Assembly (NCBI RefSeq): GCF_020184175.1 | Contig: NC_065531.1 | Coordinates: forward strand, 69,844,604 to 69,908,603 | From: Aphis gossypii | Taxonomy: Eukaryota > Arthropoda > Insecta > Hemiptera > Aphididae | DNA: 64,000 nucleotides | Direction: 5' to 3' | Part shown: piece after piece, positions 12,531 through 25,077 of the stretch | Layout: every line of letters begins with the position of its first letter | How positions within the stretch are numbered: position 1 is the stretch's first letter | Made by a program: the position numbers and the translations under genes | Notes under the pieces: generated by a model | Seen by the model: the letters and a program-made list of their open reading frames with translations, nothing else | The model's database searches: none | Told to the model about the DNA's origin: nothing

Positions 12531-14195
12531 GTAAATAAATAAACTGCATGGAGAATTATATTTTATATTTTTTATATTATATATAAATTCTATAATAATT
12601 AGTGAAATATAATAATAATACGTACCTATACTTATTACAAAAAAACTATACCAACTCCACGTTATATATATATATTTATATTGTTTAGAAATTTCATTTT
12701 TCGGTTGGTATATAATTTACATATCGGTACTTATATTACCTATAGTATATATTTTGTTTTTATTTGTGATTTTTCAATTAATAAAAATATTTTGATGAGG
12801 TAAAACCTATAACCTTATAATAATAGTCCTCACAATATAACAATAAAAAAGCAATGCAAACCTCTATATGACTTCATAATTTATTATAATTTTTATTGCG
12901 GTTAGTATAAACTACGCATAAATTTTTACATTAATTATCACAGCCATTTTAGCCATTGAGTACGCTCAATTTTTAAAATAAAAAAAAAGTTTGAAAATCA
13001 TTTGTTGTCCTTGCGGGTGCAATTCAAAACATTTTACATATTCATCGTAGAATAATTGTTAAAAATTTTAATTTTTTAAAAATAGGTAAGTATAGTTATA
13101 TAAACTATAAATAGGTAGTATAATACTATTTTTATAGCTCTTTATGAAATTATAAATACTAGAATCAATTTAAAGGTCATTCGACTGAAATTTTTAATGT
13201 TGCCTCAAAATGTAATCATATAGTGCATGTACCCTATACCTATACCATATTACTATATTTTTTATCATTATTTGGTTAGTATTTACAATCTGTAAATAGC
13301 CAGTGCTGGAATGCCAATACCGATAAAGCGCGTTATTATCATCTCAGATATAATGACAGTATATATACTGGCGCCAACACTGGCTATACCTATATAGTAT
13401 TACATACATAGCACACCCGCCACACTATATAGTACTATTATAGTCTGTACTGGCGCTATATTATTACGCACGTTGTGAATTTCTGATTGGAATGTACCGC
13501 TATAGCCTATAACACAAGATTATATATGATATTGGTCATCGGGTAGTTAAATTACTTAAATTAATATATATTTCAGAAAACATTACAAAAGTTTACTTAT
13601 CTATTTTATATATTTAAATATTTTACATAAATATACTAGCCATAAGCCATATACCTACATTTGGTTATGTATTAATAAAACTAATGTATTATTGACTCGA
13701 TTAATTGCTATGGAATAATGCTTATCTAATAGTATAACTCTATCGAAAAAGTAATTATTTTAATATTATAAATGTTAATGCATAAAATATTACTTGTTAT
13801 TTATTATTATAAAATATGTTAATGCTTAAGAGTTTTGTTTTAAAAAAAAAATTGTCCATTTTTGTTATACCTCAGAAATAACTCTAAACAAACAAATTTA
13901 TATACATAGGTACATTTTAAAAGATAGGCTTAGCTTATCACTATAATAATTAAAATAATTAAAATAAAAAACCATTACATAGATTTTGATTGTGAACACA
14001 ATTAAATTATTATTAGGTATATGATTTTAAAATTACCAATTATACTTCTTGCAGTTTTTAAGTCAGCATCATAATAAGATCACAATAATTAAAATTAATC
14101 ATAATATTTGTAAAGTATTATTTATGTATTGTTACAAATGGTATATTTATTAAAATAAGATTGTACTACAAATATATTTAAATAAATCTATTATA
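12531..14195. other. AT-rich intergenic stretch
   Basis: No exon is recognised. It contains a short inverted-repeat unit at 13,297-13,386 and otherwise A/T-rich low-complexity sequence. Confidence 0.6.
13297..13386. repeat. Short inverted-repeat unit (hairpin / miniature hAT-like element)
   Basis: Starts TAGCCAGTGCTGG and ends CCAACACTGGCTA, giving about 13-bp inverted ends around 65 bp of core. CAGTG/CACTG termini suggest a very short hAT-type MITE; a simple hairpin is the alternative. Confidence 0.4.
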
Positions 14196-14291
14196 TAATT
14201 TTTTTATTTCAGAACTTATATTTTTTTAATGCACGAATATATGCTATATATATACAATATAAATAAAGTGTTAATCTATAAGTAGTTTTAC

Positions 14292-15884
14292 TTACTTAAT
14301 ACTTTTAGACGGCGGTGATTGTAAATTCGAATTAAAAATCAAACGTTGTAATATATTTAAAAGGATCTCCTTTTCTGAATTTGAAGTAAGGTCTAGATTA
14401 GGTTTATCAGTTGTAGGATTTAACAAAGAATTAAAATACATGTAAGATGGCGAACAAGGTACAAGATGTGGTGGACACCGTAATGGTAAATGCAAATGTG
14501 ATTTAGTAACTGGTAAACTACAAGGTTTTGGTTTTGGAATATGAATTAGTGGTAGACAATGTTTATGGAACTTATTAATTGGTGTACATGGTGGTATAGG
14601 ATCTTGTTGTGTGGATGTTGGTACATCGTCATTCGGTGTAGTATTATCATTTGGAGTAGTATTATCATCTGGTGTAGTATTTGGTATATCTGTGGGTGGT
14701 GGAGAACTAGTTTGTGTAATAGTAGTGTCACTCGTTATGGTTGTTATTGTAGGATTATCCGTTGTGGGTGAATTAGGTTCACTAGGTGTGGTAATAATTT
14801 CAATTTTTGGAGTACTACAGTCTACATTTTGAATTTTGTTTAGAAAATAGGTGCAAATCCAATTATAAATAAAGGATTTATGTGAATTTCCTAGTAGAGA
14901 ATTACAAAAAACGTAATTTGATTTACTTGAGTTACCACAAGGATTAGAAAAGGTATTTGTGTTACTAGATCCAGAATTATTAGGAGTAGTTATGGTATTA
15001 GTGTTAGTGCAGGGTTGAGAAGAGCAAGGGTTAGGTATGGTATTAGTGTTACTGCAGGGTTGAGAGGAGCAAGGATTAGGTATGGTATTAGTGTTAGTGC
15101 AGGGTTGAGAGGAGCAAGGATTAGGTGTGGTATTAGTGTTACTGCAGGGTTGAGAGTTACAAGGGTTAGGTATGGTATTAGTGTTACTGCAGGGTTGAGA
15201 GTTACAAGGATTAGGTAAGGTATTATTGTTGCAAGATAGAGAGTTACACGGATTAGGTAAATTGTTAGTGTTACATTGAACAGGCAAGTTATTTGTATCA
15301 TTACAGGGATTATATTTAGTATGATGAATATTTGAGAATGTTAAAGGCATCTGAAAATTAAATTGTGGTGAAATAACTGTAGATGTGTTTTGTCTAACTA
15401 TTGTTGGCATTAGTGGCACCAGTAAACTTGAAATTAACTGTAATGGTAACTTAAATAAACTAAAGGAGTCGGGTGGCAATCTATTAGCTGTTCGTGATGA
15501 GTTTGTCACTTTTTGAACTCTTGATGATGACTTAGTGACCGTAGATGACGTTGGAACTGGAGACGGTGATTTTGGAATTGAAGATGGCGATTTTGAAACA
15601 GAAGACGGTGATTTGTTGACTGATATCTGCGATTTTGAAACAGAAGACGGTAATTTGTTGACTGATATCTGCGATTTTGAAACAGAAGACGGTGATTTAT
15701 TCATTGATATCTGTGATTTTGAAACCGATATTGGAGATTTTGTAGGTGTATTAGACTGTGATTTCGTAACTAATGATGGCGGCAGTCTTAAAAAGAAAGA
15801 CTGTATTGGTTCTGATTCTGGCTGAGGCGACGGTGTGAACGAAGTACATCGATATTTTTTAGGTTGTGTAATGGTTTGCATAAC
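14292..15884 (-). CDS. Repeat-rich secreted protein, exon 2 (530 of 546 residues)
   Basis: This large exon begins after the acceptor ATTTTTAG at 15,886-15,885 and reads V-MQTITQPKKYRC in frame with the 16-codon signal-peptide exon at 17,841-17,888. In full-protein numbering there are 14-residue Ser/Lys repeats (pattern KSPSSVSKSQISVN) at about 57-121, a hydrophobic stretch near 157-180, 15-residue repeats (pattern PNPCNSQPCSNTNTI, Cys pairs regularly spaced) at about 226-314, a Thr/Pro/Asp segment with DNTTPN repeats at about 387-440, and a Cys/His/Pro-rich tail. Many Ser/Thr residues would suit mucin-type glycosylation. It ends at TAA (14,292-14,294), with a minus-strand AATAAA near 14,200; the stop overlaps a donor-like TAAGTAAGT, so a further exon is possible. 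I do not recognise a family. A salivary, cuticular or gut-lining protein is conceivable, but that is inference. Confidence 0.8.
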   Translation of the reverse strand, partial: VMQTITQPKKYRCTSFTPSPQPESEPIQSFFLRLPPSLVTKSQSNTPTKSPISVSKSQISMNKSPSSVSKSQISVNKLPSSVSKSQISVNKSPSSVSKSPSSIPKSPSPVPTSSTVTKSSSRVQKVTNSSRTANRLPPDSFSLFKLPLQLISSLLVPLMPTIVRQNTSTVISPQFNFQMPLTFSNIHHTKYNPCNDTNNLPVQCNTNNLPNPCNSLSCNNNTLPNPCNSQPCSNTNTIPNPCNSQPCSNTNTTPNPCSSQPCTNTNTIPNPCSSQPCSNTNTIPNPCSSQPCTNTNTITTPNNSGSSNTNTFSNPCGNSSKSNYVFCNSLLGNSHKSFIYNWICTYFLNKIQNVDCSTPKIEIITTPSEPNSPTTDNPTITTITSDTTITQTSSPPPTDIPNTTPDDNTTPNDNTTPNDDVPTSTQQDPIPPCTPINKFHKHCLPLIHIPKPKPCSLPVTKSHLHLPLRCPPHLVPCSPSYMYFNSLLNPTTDKPNLDLTSNSEKEILLNILQRLIFNSNLQSPPSKSIK

Positions 15885-15886
15885 CT

Positions 15887-17840
15887 AAAAATAATATTCA
15901 AATCATTAAATGTAAATTAAACTACATAAATATATATAGGTGTATGATATTACAATATTTATTTTATTTTAATTAATTTCTAGAAGTAGATATCTACTCC
16001 GTAAGTAGCTATTTATTACTAAACTTGTTCAAAAACTAGTAATTAAAAACATTTATTTAAATTATTTAGCCTATATAGGTATGCATGAAAAAAATCTAAA
16101 AATTAATATTGATTGGTTGATACATAATTAAAGTAAATTAATTATCTTCAGTATTAAATTTACAAGTCTATAAGTATAAATATTAAAATACCTACCAATC
16201 CAATTTTTACTTTAAATGTGTGTATAATTTGTCTAGTATAATAATATTATTTTTAAATAATAAACGTACCTACATAATAATTATAAAAAAGTATAAACAT
16301 TTAACACTATTGTATAGGTAATTTGACAAAAGCATTGAAAATAAAAATAATATCACATATAGATATTTTGGCGTTTATGTTAAACTATATTATACCAACG
16401 ACTGTTCAGGTTTAGGTTATAGGTACGGGCTTAATTATTAACTATATAATTATTTATTTGTAGTTTTATTTTTTATTTATTTTTATGTTTTTAAAAGCGC
16501 ACTGCAGTTAAATGAATTTACTGCTATAAGTCCAAAACTCAGTACTCACAGCTAATAGATAATAAACTATGAAAAACCTATACTGGTAAAATAATTAATA
16601 GGCATTTATATAGATTTTTTTTAATTGTAATTATAAAATATAAATTGATTTGTGTTGGCATACTAATACAGTATATTCTATAAAATATTGTTTTTTTCCG
16701 TCTATTAAGTACCTATATTATGTAATCTAATGGATTGTATTGTGTATATTTTACCATGTAATACTTTTGTTATGAAGACCAATAGGGGAGTAAAATTTTT
16801 CTTTATTGATTTATATTATTTAAAATAATTTAGGACGTAGGTTATATATGTGTAGGTACCTATCCTATTTATTGTAATATTACAATATAAAAATTATACC
16901 TTCCCACCTCCTTATAAAAAATTCTTAATTAGAATTACATCATAATAATATGTAAACACGATTCACCTATTTTTGTCAGGAGATTTAATAACTAATAAGT
17001 TTTTAGATATATAGGTAATTTATAATAAAAATTTATGTTTTTATTATAAAATTCTTCAATTTTAATTTATAAATAAACCTCTAATAAATTATACTGATGA
17101 GTTACAATATTATATTCAATGACAATTTGAATGTTTCTATCATTCACCAATATCATAAAAAATAAATTCAATAATTTATTTAATTTTAAATGAATTCATA
17201 GTAGAAACGATTAAAAATAAATTATTATAATTGAAAATAATGAAGCTATAAAATTACAACCTGTCTGGTAATAGAATAATTTGTACAAGTACCTATAACT
17301 GTTTTTTTTTTTAGTTATTTATGGGTACATGTCATATTAGTTTAATTTTATTTCACATCGTATTGTTAATTTTTTCAATAAACCATTTAAAAACGTATAG
17401 GTATAATTGTACAAATGTATGAGTTCTGCAGATTTTGAACCACCCATATATTAGTTATACCATACATAATACGCCTAACATCTAAATATATATTACTTAT
17501 ATATTATTATTTAGTATTTATGATATACGTATTATTAAACGAAAGTTACATGAAGTTATAATTAATATTAAATAGGTATAGTTATTAGCTTATTTACCTA
17601 CTTTATATACCTACTTAATGTTAGTATAGGTATAAAAGTATACGATAGTAAAATTGATTCTTATAAAATTACGTCTAAAACATAAGTTAACACAAAAGTT
17701 ACAAAAAATAGATACACCTAAAGGAATATATCAATAACATCAAAATATCACTTAAACTAGTTAGTTAGTTATAGAGGTACATTTAAAGATGTCCGCATTG
17801 TAATGCAATGTAATTATTAAAGTTATATGTTTTAACGTAC
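15887..17840 (-). other. Intron of the secreted-protein gene
   Basis: AT-rich sequence between donor GTACGT (17,840) and acceptor TTTTTAG (15,885). I see no additional in-frame exon or recognisable mobile element in it. Confidence 0.6.
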
Positions 17841-17888
17841 CTGGACAGAGAACACAGCAATTACTAGTATAATACCGAATGGAGTCAT
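17841..17888 (-). CDS. Signal-peptide exon of the repeat-rich secreted protein (exon 1)
   Basis: On the minus strand an ATG at 17,888 opens 16 codons, MTPFGIILVIAVFSVQ, ending exactly at CAG before the donor GTACGT. The hydrophobic stretch is a textbook signal-peptide core, and the phase (0) joins in frame to the exon at 15,884 across a 1.96-kb intron. This explains why the large downstream frame opens without a leader of its own. Cleavage probably falls near Phe-Ser or just into exon 2. A short signal-peptide exon followed by one large repeat-coding exon is common among fast-evolving secreted arthropod proteins. Confidence 0.72.
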
Positions 17889-18089
17889 TGTGAAGTTTGA
17901 CGGTGAACAGTATGCTACAACGTTTTAAGTACTGCATCGGTTTCACCGATGTTTTGATATCTAAGCACGGACATCTCTTATATTATATCATATTATATCA
18001 GTTATTATCAGTGATACTATTATGTGTATTACCGGATGTTTGTGTCATGTTACATTATACCACGTTTATAGTTTTAAACGACACTGACC

Positions 18090-18121
18090 ACTGATTTCTC
18101 CTATAGGACTTGATAAATATA
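18090..18121 (-). promoter_or_regulatory. Candidate core promoter (TATA + TCAGT initiator) of the secreted-protein gene
   Basis: On the minus strand TATATTTA (18,121-18,114) lies 29 bases before the A of an arthropod-type initiator TCAGT (18,094-18,090), a canonical spacing. A second TCAGT follows at 18,087. Transcription from here would give a 5' leader of about 200 bases to the ATG at 17,888. Confidence 0.4.
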
Positions 18122-20066
18122 ATATATTCATATATAGGTATTATATAGTATTATATTATTTATTATATAGTGTTAATAGTCATGTATATTAATAGTCTGT
18201 GTTGGTGCGCCGATTAATTTGATTTTTCGAGCATTATCACACGTCAGTATATCACCATGCAAGTAGGTCGTTAGTCTGGTTTTATACGTAGTGTATATAG
18301 AAGAAAAACACAATATTCTCGCTTTACAATACTACGCCGCAAATCCATATGCTGACGTAAATGTTTTTTTTTCGCATAATATTGTTTACACATGTGATTG
18401 CATGTGTTCACTATTCAGTCGAGAGTGGTGTATTTATCGAATTTTTAGAGTGTGAAAAAATAATAATGCGTTATGACATTCTTGCAAAGCTTTAAATATT
18501 ATATACATATATACAATATATAATATTTGTGTATTAGTGTATATATATATATATATATATATATCAACGTCAACAAATTAATAAGCAGTGGTCGTGTATA
18601 TAATTTATCTATATCTAGTGATATATTAAATTTGCACAGTCTATATAAGATGAGACAATAAAATGTCAACGTATTCAATAACGACTAGCGTTTTGGGCTC
18701 GTCTTATCGTATATATACACGTGTGTTACTGACCCGTGCTGAAATTTAAAGATATATAATTTTTTGCACATGAGTTTACGTCTATATAACAGTTTTCTGC
18801 GTCTTTCAGTTCGGAAGGACAACATTCTATACATAACGATGCTATTGTTTCGCAATTATATAGGTATGTGTATACTTATAATAGTATAGTATACCTTCCT
18901 AATTAACGGAGATATATTCCAGCTCCTAATTTATACCAGAGATTAGTGTATATTATGTACAGCTTATATATATAATTATATCTGCAACCTGATTTGTAAA
19001 TAGATAAATAAAAATTAATCAACGACACCGCAATTGCCCTTCGTAGGTACGATAACTCATTATGTCTATAATATTCCAAAAAAATTACCCAACATCACGT
19101 GATCAACACTATTATTGCACCACAAAATTGCATACTTGTATACAGTTAAAATCATATACACTAGATATGGGTGTATCCATAACAATAAATAGAATAGATA
19201 GAAATATAAAACTAAGAAATCATAAAAACTTAAACATATTTATGCACCTAATGTAATACACATATAAAAATACTTTTTATTTAATCCAATATATAACACT
19301 TGCATATAAGTGCTTATATTTTTTCAACATTTCTTGTAGGTATCTGTTATTATAACTGCAGTGTAAAAATCAAATATAACTTTATTTTATAACATATATA
19401 TTATAAGATAATATTATTGAGAAAACAAAATACTTGTCAGCACATATTATATATATATTATCAGTGGCGTCATTACTTATTTGGATCGTACATGGTAGAC
19501 ATTATTAAGTACTTAAAATACAATATTATATTGTAATGTAATCCACTTATAAAATTGGTTGACCTGAAAAATGCGGATAAATAGGGTTTGTGGCCTATAT
19601 AAAAATATGCGAATTAAAAAAAAAAATTAAATAATTAAATAAGGCAACAGTATGTCAGTATATTATATGATTAACTGGTTGATTAAAAACATAGTAATAG
19701 TAAAAATAATTGTATTCGTCATAAAAGCACGTACATTTTGTAATAGTTATATTATACTCGAAATGTTATCAAAATTAATATAATACCTCAACATGTTTAA
19801 TGTTTATCTCATCCCGAAAAATAATTGTATAGAAAAACACATTTAAAATGATGTTATTTTTTTATATTGAACAGCGATAATAAAAATTGTTTTGACTCTG
19901 CAAAACTAAAATACAATTTATTGTAGATATACCTACACAAAAAGTAGATTTAGTTATAACAAAACAACATCGATAAACTATTTGTAATCCTAAGCAATTA
20001 TGTTCCAAAAGTATTATGTTATATAGATAATAGATATTATATATTATATAGGTAATATACTTGTAC
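18122..20066. other. AT-rich intergenic stretch
   Basis: Contains a long (TA)n run at about 18,538-18,564 and a possible plus-strand promoter with mini-exon at about 18,783-18,849 (see findings). CAGTGGCG at 19,462 resembles an isolated hAT-type end. No clear gene. Confidence 0.5.
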
Positions 20067-20074
20067 TTAGTGAA

Positions 20075-20252
20075 CAGTGCCGGCACTAGGTTTTTTGCTA
20101 CCCTGTGTCAATTACCTATAATATGCCGCCCATTGCTGCCCTTATATATAATTCATATATTTTTATTTATAAGCAATGCCGCCCCTAAATTTCCAAAAAA
20201 TATTGCCGCCCTGTGCAGTGGCACAGGTCGCACATTCCTTCCGCCGGCACTG
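20075..20252. mobile_element. hAT-type MITE with perfect 8-bp target-site duplication
   Basis: The termini CAGTGCCGGCA and TGCCGGCACTG are inverted repeats, and the element is flanked by TTAGTGAA on both sides (20,067-20,074 and 20,253-20,260). CAGTG-type ends with an 8-bp duplication are diagnostic of hAT superfamily elements. At 178 bp it has no coding capacity and must have been moved in trans. Its GC-rich core with repeated GCCGCCC words stands out from the flanks. Confidence 0.85.
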
Positions 20253-20466
20253 TTAGTGAACTGTATATATATATATCCCGTTCCATGAATTACGGCGGTA
20301 CAAAATCGATATAGATATCATCAAACGATTTACTTAACTAATACAGGACACCACAGCGCTACGCACCAACATACATTGTCTCCGTCTTACAAATGTAAAA
20401 TATAGCAAAAACTATTTTGAGCGGGGAAGAACATGATGAGAGCACGAGGAGGCTACATCAATAACT

Positions 20467-20704
20467 AAGAAACGAAATTTTATTACATAAAATTTTAAAA
20501 AGGAGAACTTTGGCTGTGGATATCGTTTTTATTTTTTGAACTACAAAAACAGTCGTTCGAATTTGTAAAATACAAAAATATAATGGATTTTGAAACAATA
20601 ACAACTTTTTACGTATAATAATATCTATGTGATATCAAAAAATTAAAAACGATATTTCCCAGCCAAAGTTCTCCTTTTAATATGTAGTGCAAATTTCGTT
20701 TCTT
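20467..20704. mobile_element. Foldback-type MITE / long imperfect hairpin
   Basis: A left arm at 20,467-20,545 (AAGAAACGAAATTT ... GGAGAACTTTGGCTG ... ATATCGTTTTTA) is matched in inverted order by a right arm at about 20,630-20,704. The arms are about 75 bp each around an 85-bp loop, so the unit could fold almost end to end. No target duplication was identified. Confidence 0.6.
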
Positions 20705-22566
20705 AAACCTTATATATAGTTATCACTGCAATAGTCTTCTCGGTCGGTCCTTTCCCGCACGTAAAACAGTTTTTGCCATGTTTTGCATATAATATTTTAA
20801 GACGGAGACAACGAGACACGCGCGGGCGTAGCGCGTCCTCTTAACCGATTGCCAATTATCATTATTATTACGTAAACAATACATTATAATATTATAGACG
20901 GACATATAATCAGCTAGAACCCGGATGTCCCGGATGCGTAATCGAGAGTGCGACGAGTGTCGGGGGACTGATAGCACCGTTATTATTACACTCGAATACA
21001 TCAGCTCTGCAAAAGACGAAAAAAGTTATTCGTTATAATAAAGCACTCATCATACTCCCTATAGACTATACACGACTATATATATAATATGATTGTATTC
21101 CATATATACACAGAGACGAGTGTGCAATACACACACACACGCGAGCGCACAAACAATGTGTGTAAGCATATATATATATTGTATATCGATGACAAGCTTA
21201 CACACACACTATCAAGCACAAAACATTACGGATATCGATCGATATACATTTGTCCGTGTATATTGTGTTTATAAGGGCACGGCGACTGCATATTATATAT
21301 ATACGAGCACACGACCCTCGCCTCACACACACGCGCTCACACATCACGAACACACACACACAATACACGTCATGTACAGGGTAAACGCCTTCCGGCCTTC
21401 GCAGTAAAATCCGCCTAAAAACCATAGACCATATAATAATATATTAAAATATATCTATATATATGTGTTCATATGAGCGACTATCGGAGGGGGGTCTTGA
21501 TCCTCTGTGTGCGGTGTGCATATATATATATATATACAATTATATTATATTATTATGTAGGCGAAGGGGACACACAGAAATTCGTTGTTTACGCACCGCC
21601 GTATCCTTGACTACTCACGCCCTCTCACTCGCACACACTCCACTATACCGTTCACTCGCTCTCTCTCTCTCTCTAGTGCGCCTTACCACACGTATAATAT
21701 ATATAGCTATCCTACGCGTGCATCGTGCAGCAGTGACGTCACATTAGTACGTATATATCATATAGCATGTACGTTATAAATGAAAATACCGCCACCGACA
21801 CAGTATATATATATATATACCTATATACGACACAGCAGATGATGGACATGAAATCGCATCATCCCCACCGGACCACAAAACACCCCGCGCCGATGGCCCA
21901 TCCATAAAGCATCATTGTTACTACTATTGTATCATTAAATACGCCTACTGCTCCCTATTGTACCTATAATAGTTCTCTCCGTATATCTGACACCGTACCC
22001 TATAGCTCTTTCATCCGTTGACCACTAAACAATGATCATAGTATACCCATAACGACAACCGTAATGATACAATGTAATTAATACTATATTATATATGCAT
22101 TATTACGTACAAAAATCAAACACCAATAGTTTTCCAGCGATTTTCCATCATCGTATTTTTATTCTATATATAGTACCTACACTTTGTTATAGTCTCATCG
22201 CAGATCGTCTCGTGCGTAACTTTATAGGTATACACATTACAATACTGAATAATATGTACGACGAATGATTTTATACTTACAGTTTATTTTCTCGAGCAAT
22301 CGGTGTTACACCTTTATATTATGAATGTAATATATATATATATATTGTATATATATATATATATATTGTATATAATATATTGTATATTTTATCTTATTAT
22401 TTGTGGTATGGGTAGGTATACATCGTATAATCATTGCAGTGTATCGTTAATTAAAACTCGTCCCCGTGGGCTGTCTGCGGAAGAATTTCACGTACCTACA
22501 ATAGATATATAATATATAATGTTTCTACACCACAATACTACTATACCGATATAATATATGTCTTGA

Positions 22567-22607
<41 letters not shown>

Positions 22608-25068
22608 TGCTATATAATAATAATAATGTAAGTGCACATCGAAAACCTGTTCGCTGGTCGCGGCGTGTTGATTTTGACGATCGGTTGGCCCATAACAATT
22701 TGGGTGGGTGTAAATAGTTGTGTATGAGCATAGTATTATATATAGGTATACCTATACAATATACATAATATATATGCTATGTATAATGTTTATACCTATA
22801 TTTTGTAAGAATAATATATTTTTGTTTTAACTTATAAAAATATAAATACCATGTTCAAAAAACCATGTGCTATGTTCGTAGGATTATATATTTATATACA
22901 TTATTATAATGCAATATGTTCTTGTACGAATTTGATTATAGTTATGTCTACGAATCGCCTCATACTAATACACAAAATTGGTTTTTAATTCTGCATATTT
23001 TGCATATTTTATTAAACACTACGCAACTTACACACACTAAATTATCTAAAAAGGTTAACAAAAATTATATAAGGATGATATCATAATATAAAGAGTATAA
23101 GTACTTTTGTATAATGACTGGTTTTTAATAAGAGTATAATATATATAATACATACTTTAATGTTAGTCATTAATTATTAATTGTTGTTGGTATTAATTGT
23201 ATTTACTGAGTACTGACTTACTGTTGTTGGTTCCACACACATTATTGGTAATCGATGTTTACATTGGCGCGGCATGTTCAGATATCATTTAATATTTTTT
23301 TTCGTTAAGTGTTGTCAAGTTGAAAATTATTAATGATTTTATAAAAATGATGTATATTGAATTGATATATTTATTTTAAAATATTGACTGGAGCACAAAA
23401 ACGCAACAAAAAAAAAAAAAAAGAACAAAAATTAAAAGGTAGCAATCTTACAAAGTAGATATAGTTTTGTTTTAAAAAAAATAACTCAAACAGAAATTGA
23501 ATTATTACAATCATCAGAAACTTCATATTCTACATCTGGAATTAAAATTATAGATGGAAAATTTTACTTTGTAGTTGTCGCATTAATTTTATAACTAATA
23601 TTAATTTAAAATTAATATAAATATCAAAACAACAGCAATGAAAGTGATGTCGAAAGATTTAAGTGCCTACCTAACTTATGGTTTTGTATAGTACGAGTAT
23701 ATCTTTAAAACTAATAATTTCATATAGTATGGGAGGAGCCTGCGGTTTTTTTGTATCCGGATCCAATAAATTTTGAAGTTACATCACTGCTTAAACTATA
23801 ATAATCTATTATTCTAATTTATACAGGGCCATATTAAGCATGTTAACACAATTACACCCCTATAAGCAAATATAAAATGTCCACCCTCTTTTAGGAGCGG
23901 TAGAAAGGGTCCAGTCTTAAACAAATACGCATTATAAATGTAGGTATAAATATATTTAAATGTACCTATAAGGTTTTATAAAATGTGTACCTATTATAAA
24001 TAACGCTGTACCTATTTAATAAAATTATTCTGTAATAAGTGTATATATATTATTTTCACACTATTTGCATATTATTACATTATTAACAATTAAGCAATTA
24101 AACGGCTTAATTTTACTTAACTTTAAACTTTCACTTATATAGGTATAACTCGACGATTAGTACATTACACAGACAACAACAATTAGCCTACATTTGGTAG
24201 GTATATTTTGTATATTAAAATAAATTACCAATATAGTTTTATCCTAAGCAGTAAACACAAAGTCGTGAATAGCCGTTCTGGTGAATAGGTACCTATATAC
24301 GAGTAGCATGATAAATAGCAATATTATATAGTGAGTAGTGACACTTATATATATATTTATATATGATACGTGTATGTATCATATAGATATCGCGACGTTT
24401 TGTGAAGTTATATCAAAGTTACACGTTATTATATACATTTACATAATATCTATTACCAATCAATCGGAAAAGACAAGGTTCGTGCACACAGTCCAAAAGT
24501 CCAACTAATATAGAACAGCTATTGAAATGTCATATTAACATAATAATATGACTCTAAATTATGCTGCATGTATACAATGATTCAAATGTATAATAAATAT
24601 ACTTTCATAATCATATAAAATATGTATATAATATATTAGATCGTTATAATGGATGTATTAAACTTTAATTCCACGATAAATCATTGCTTACCTACAAAAA
24701 ACGATTCTAAATGAACATTTTAGAATCAACCTCTATTCCTAAAGATATTTTATAATACAGTAAAATGTTTCAAATTGTTAAGATTATTATATTATTAGTA
24801 TTTATTACCTATATCCTTTAAATAATAATAAAAAAACTATTATTTTTGATGTCGTCGCAAAATTTGAGTTTCAATTATTTATAAGTTTTAACAAATACGC
24901 TATTTTTTTTTCAAATTTCAAGCCATTTTACTAAAAAATAAAAATTGTATCATATGATATAAAATTATAAAATAAAAAAACCGTCAACAATTTAAAATAT
25001 CTACAAATACAATGAAATAACCCCAAAAAGAATCAAACTATATTATATCTTGTAAATGTTAATTCTTA
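20705..25068. other. AT-rich stretch with dinucleotide microsatellites
   Basis: Contains CA/AC-rich tracts (21,128-21,150, 21,323-21,362), a (CT)n run (about 21,656-21,676), (TA)n runs (21,517-21,535, 22,329-22,372, 22,570-22,602) and degenerate repeat debris near 23,820-23,935 and 24,690-25,060. Open frames here consist of these repeats; no gene is called. Confidence 0.6.
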
Positions 25069-25077
25069 TAATTGGAG
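25069..25077. repeat. Left target-site duplication of the MULE
   Basis: TAATTGGAG directly abuts the left end AGGTCCG and recurs at 35,510-35,518. Confidence 0.85.

Noticed and set aside
14559..15825. Other frames within the secreted-protein exon
   Set aside because: Repeated DNA units keep several frames open at once; only the minus-strand frame joins the signal-peptide exon in phase and covers the whole exon.
21093..21779. Several plus and minus frames of 60-104 codons
   Set aside because: They translate CA, TA and CT microsatellites (His/Thr/Tyr/Ser runs).
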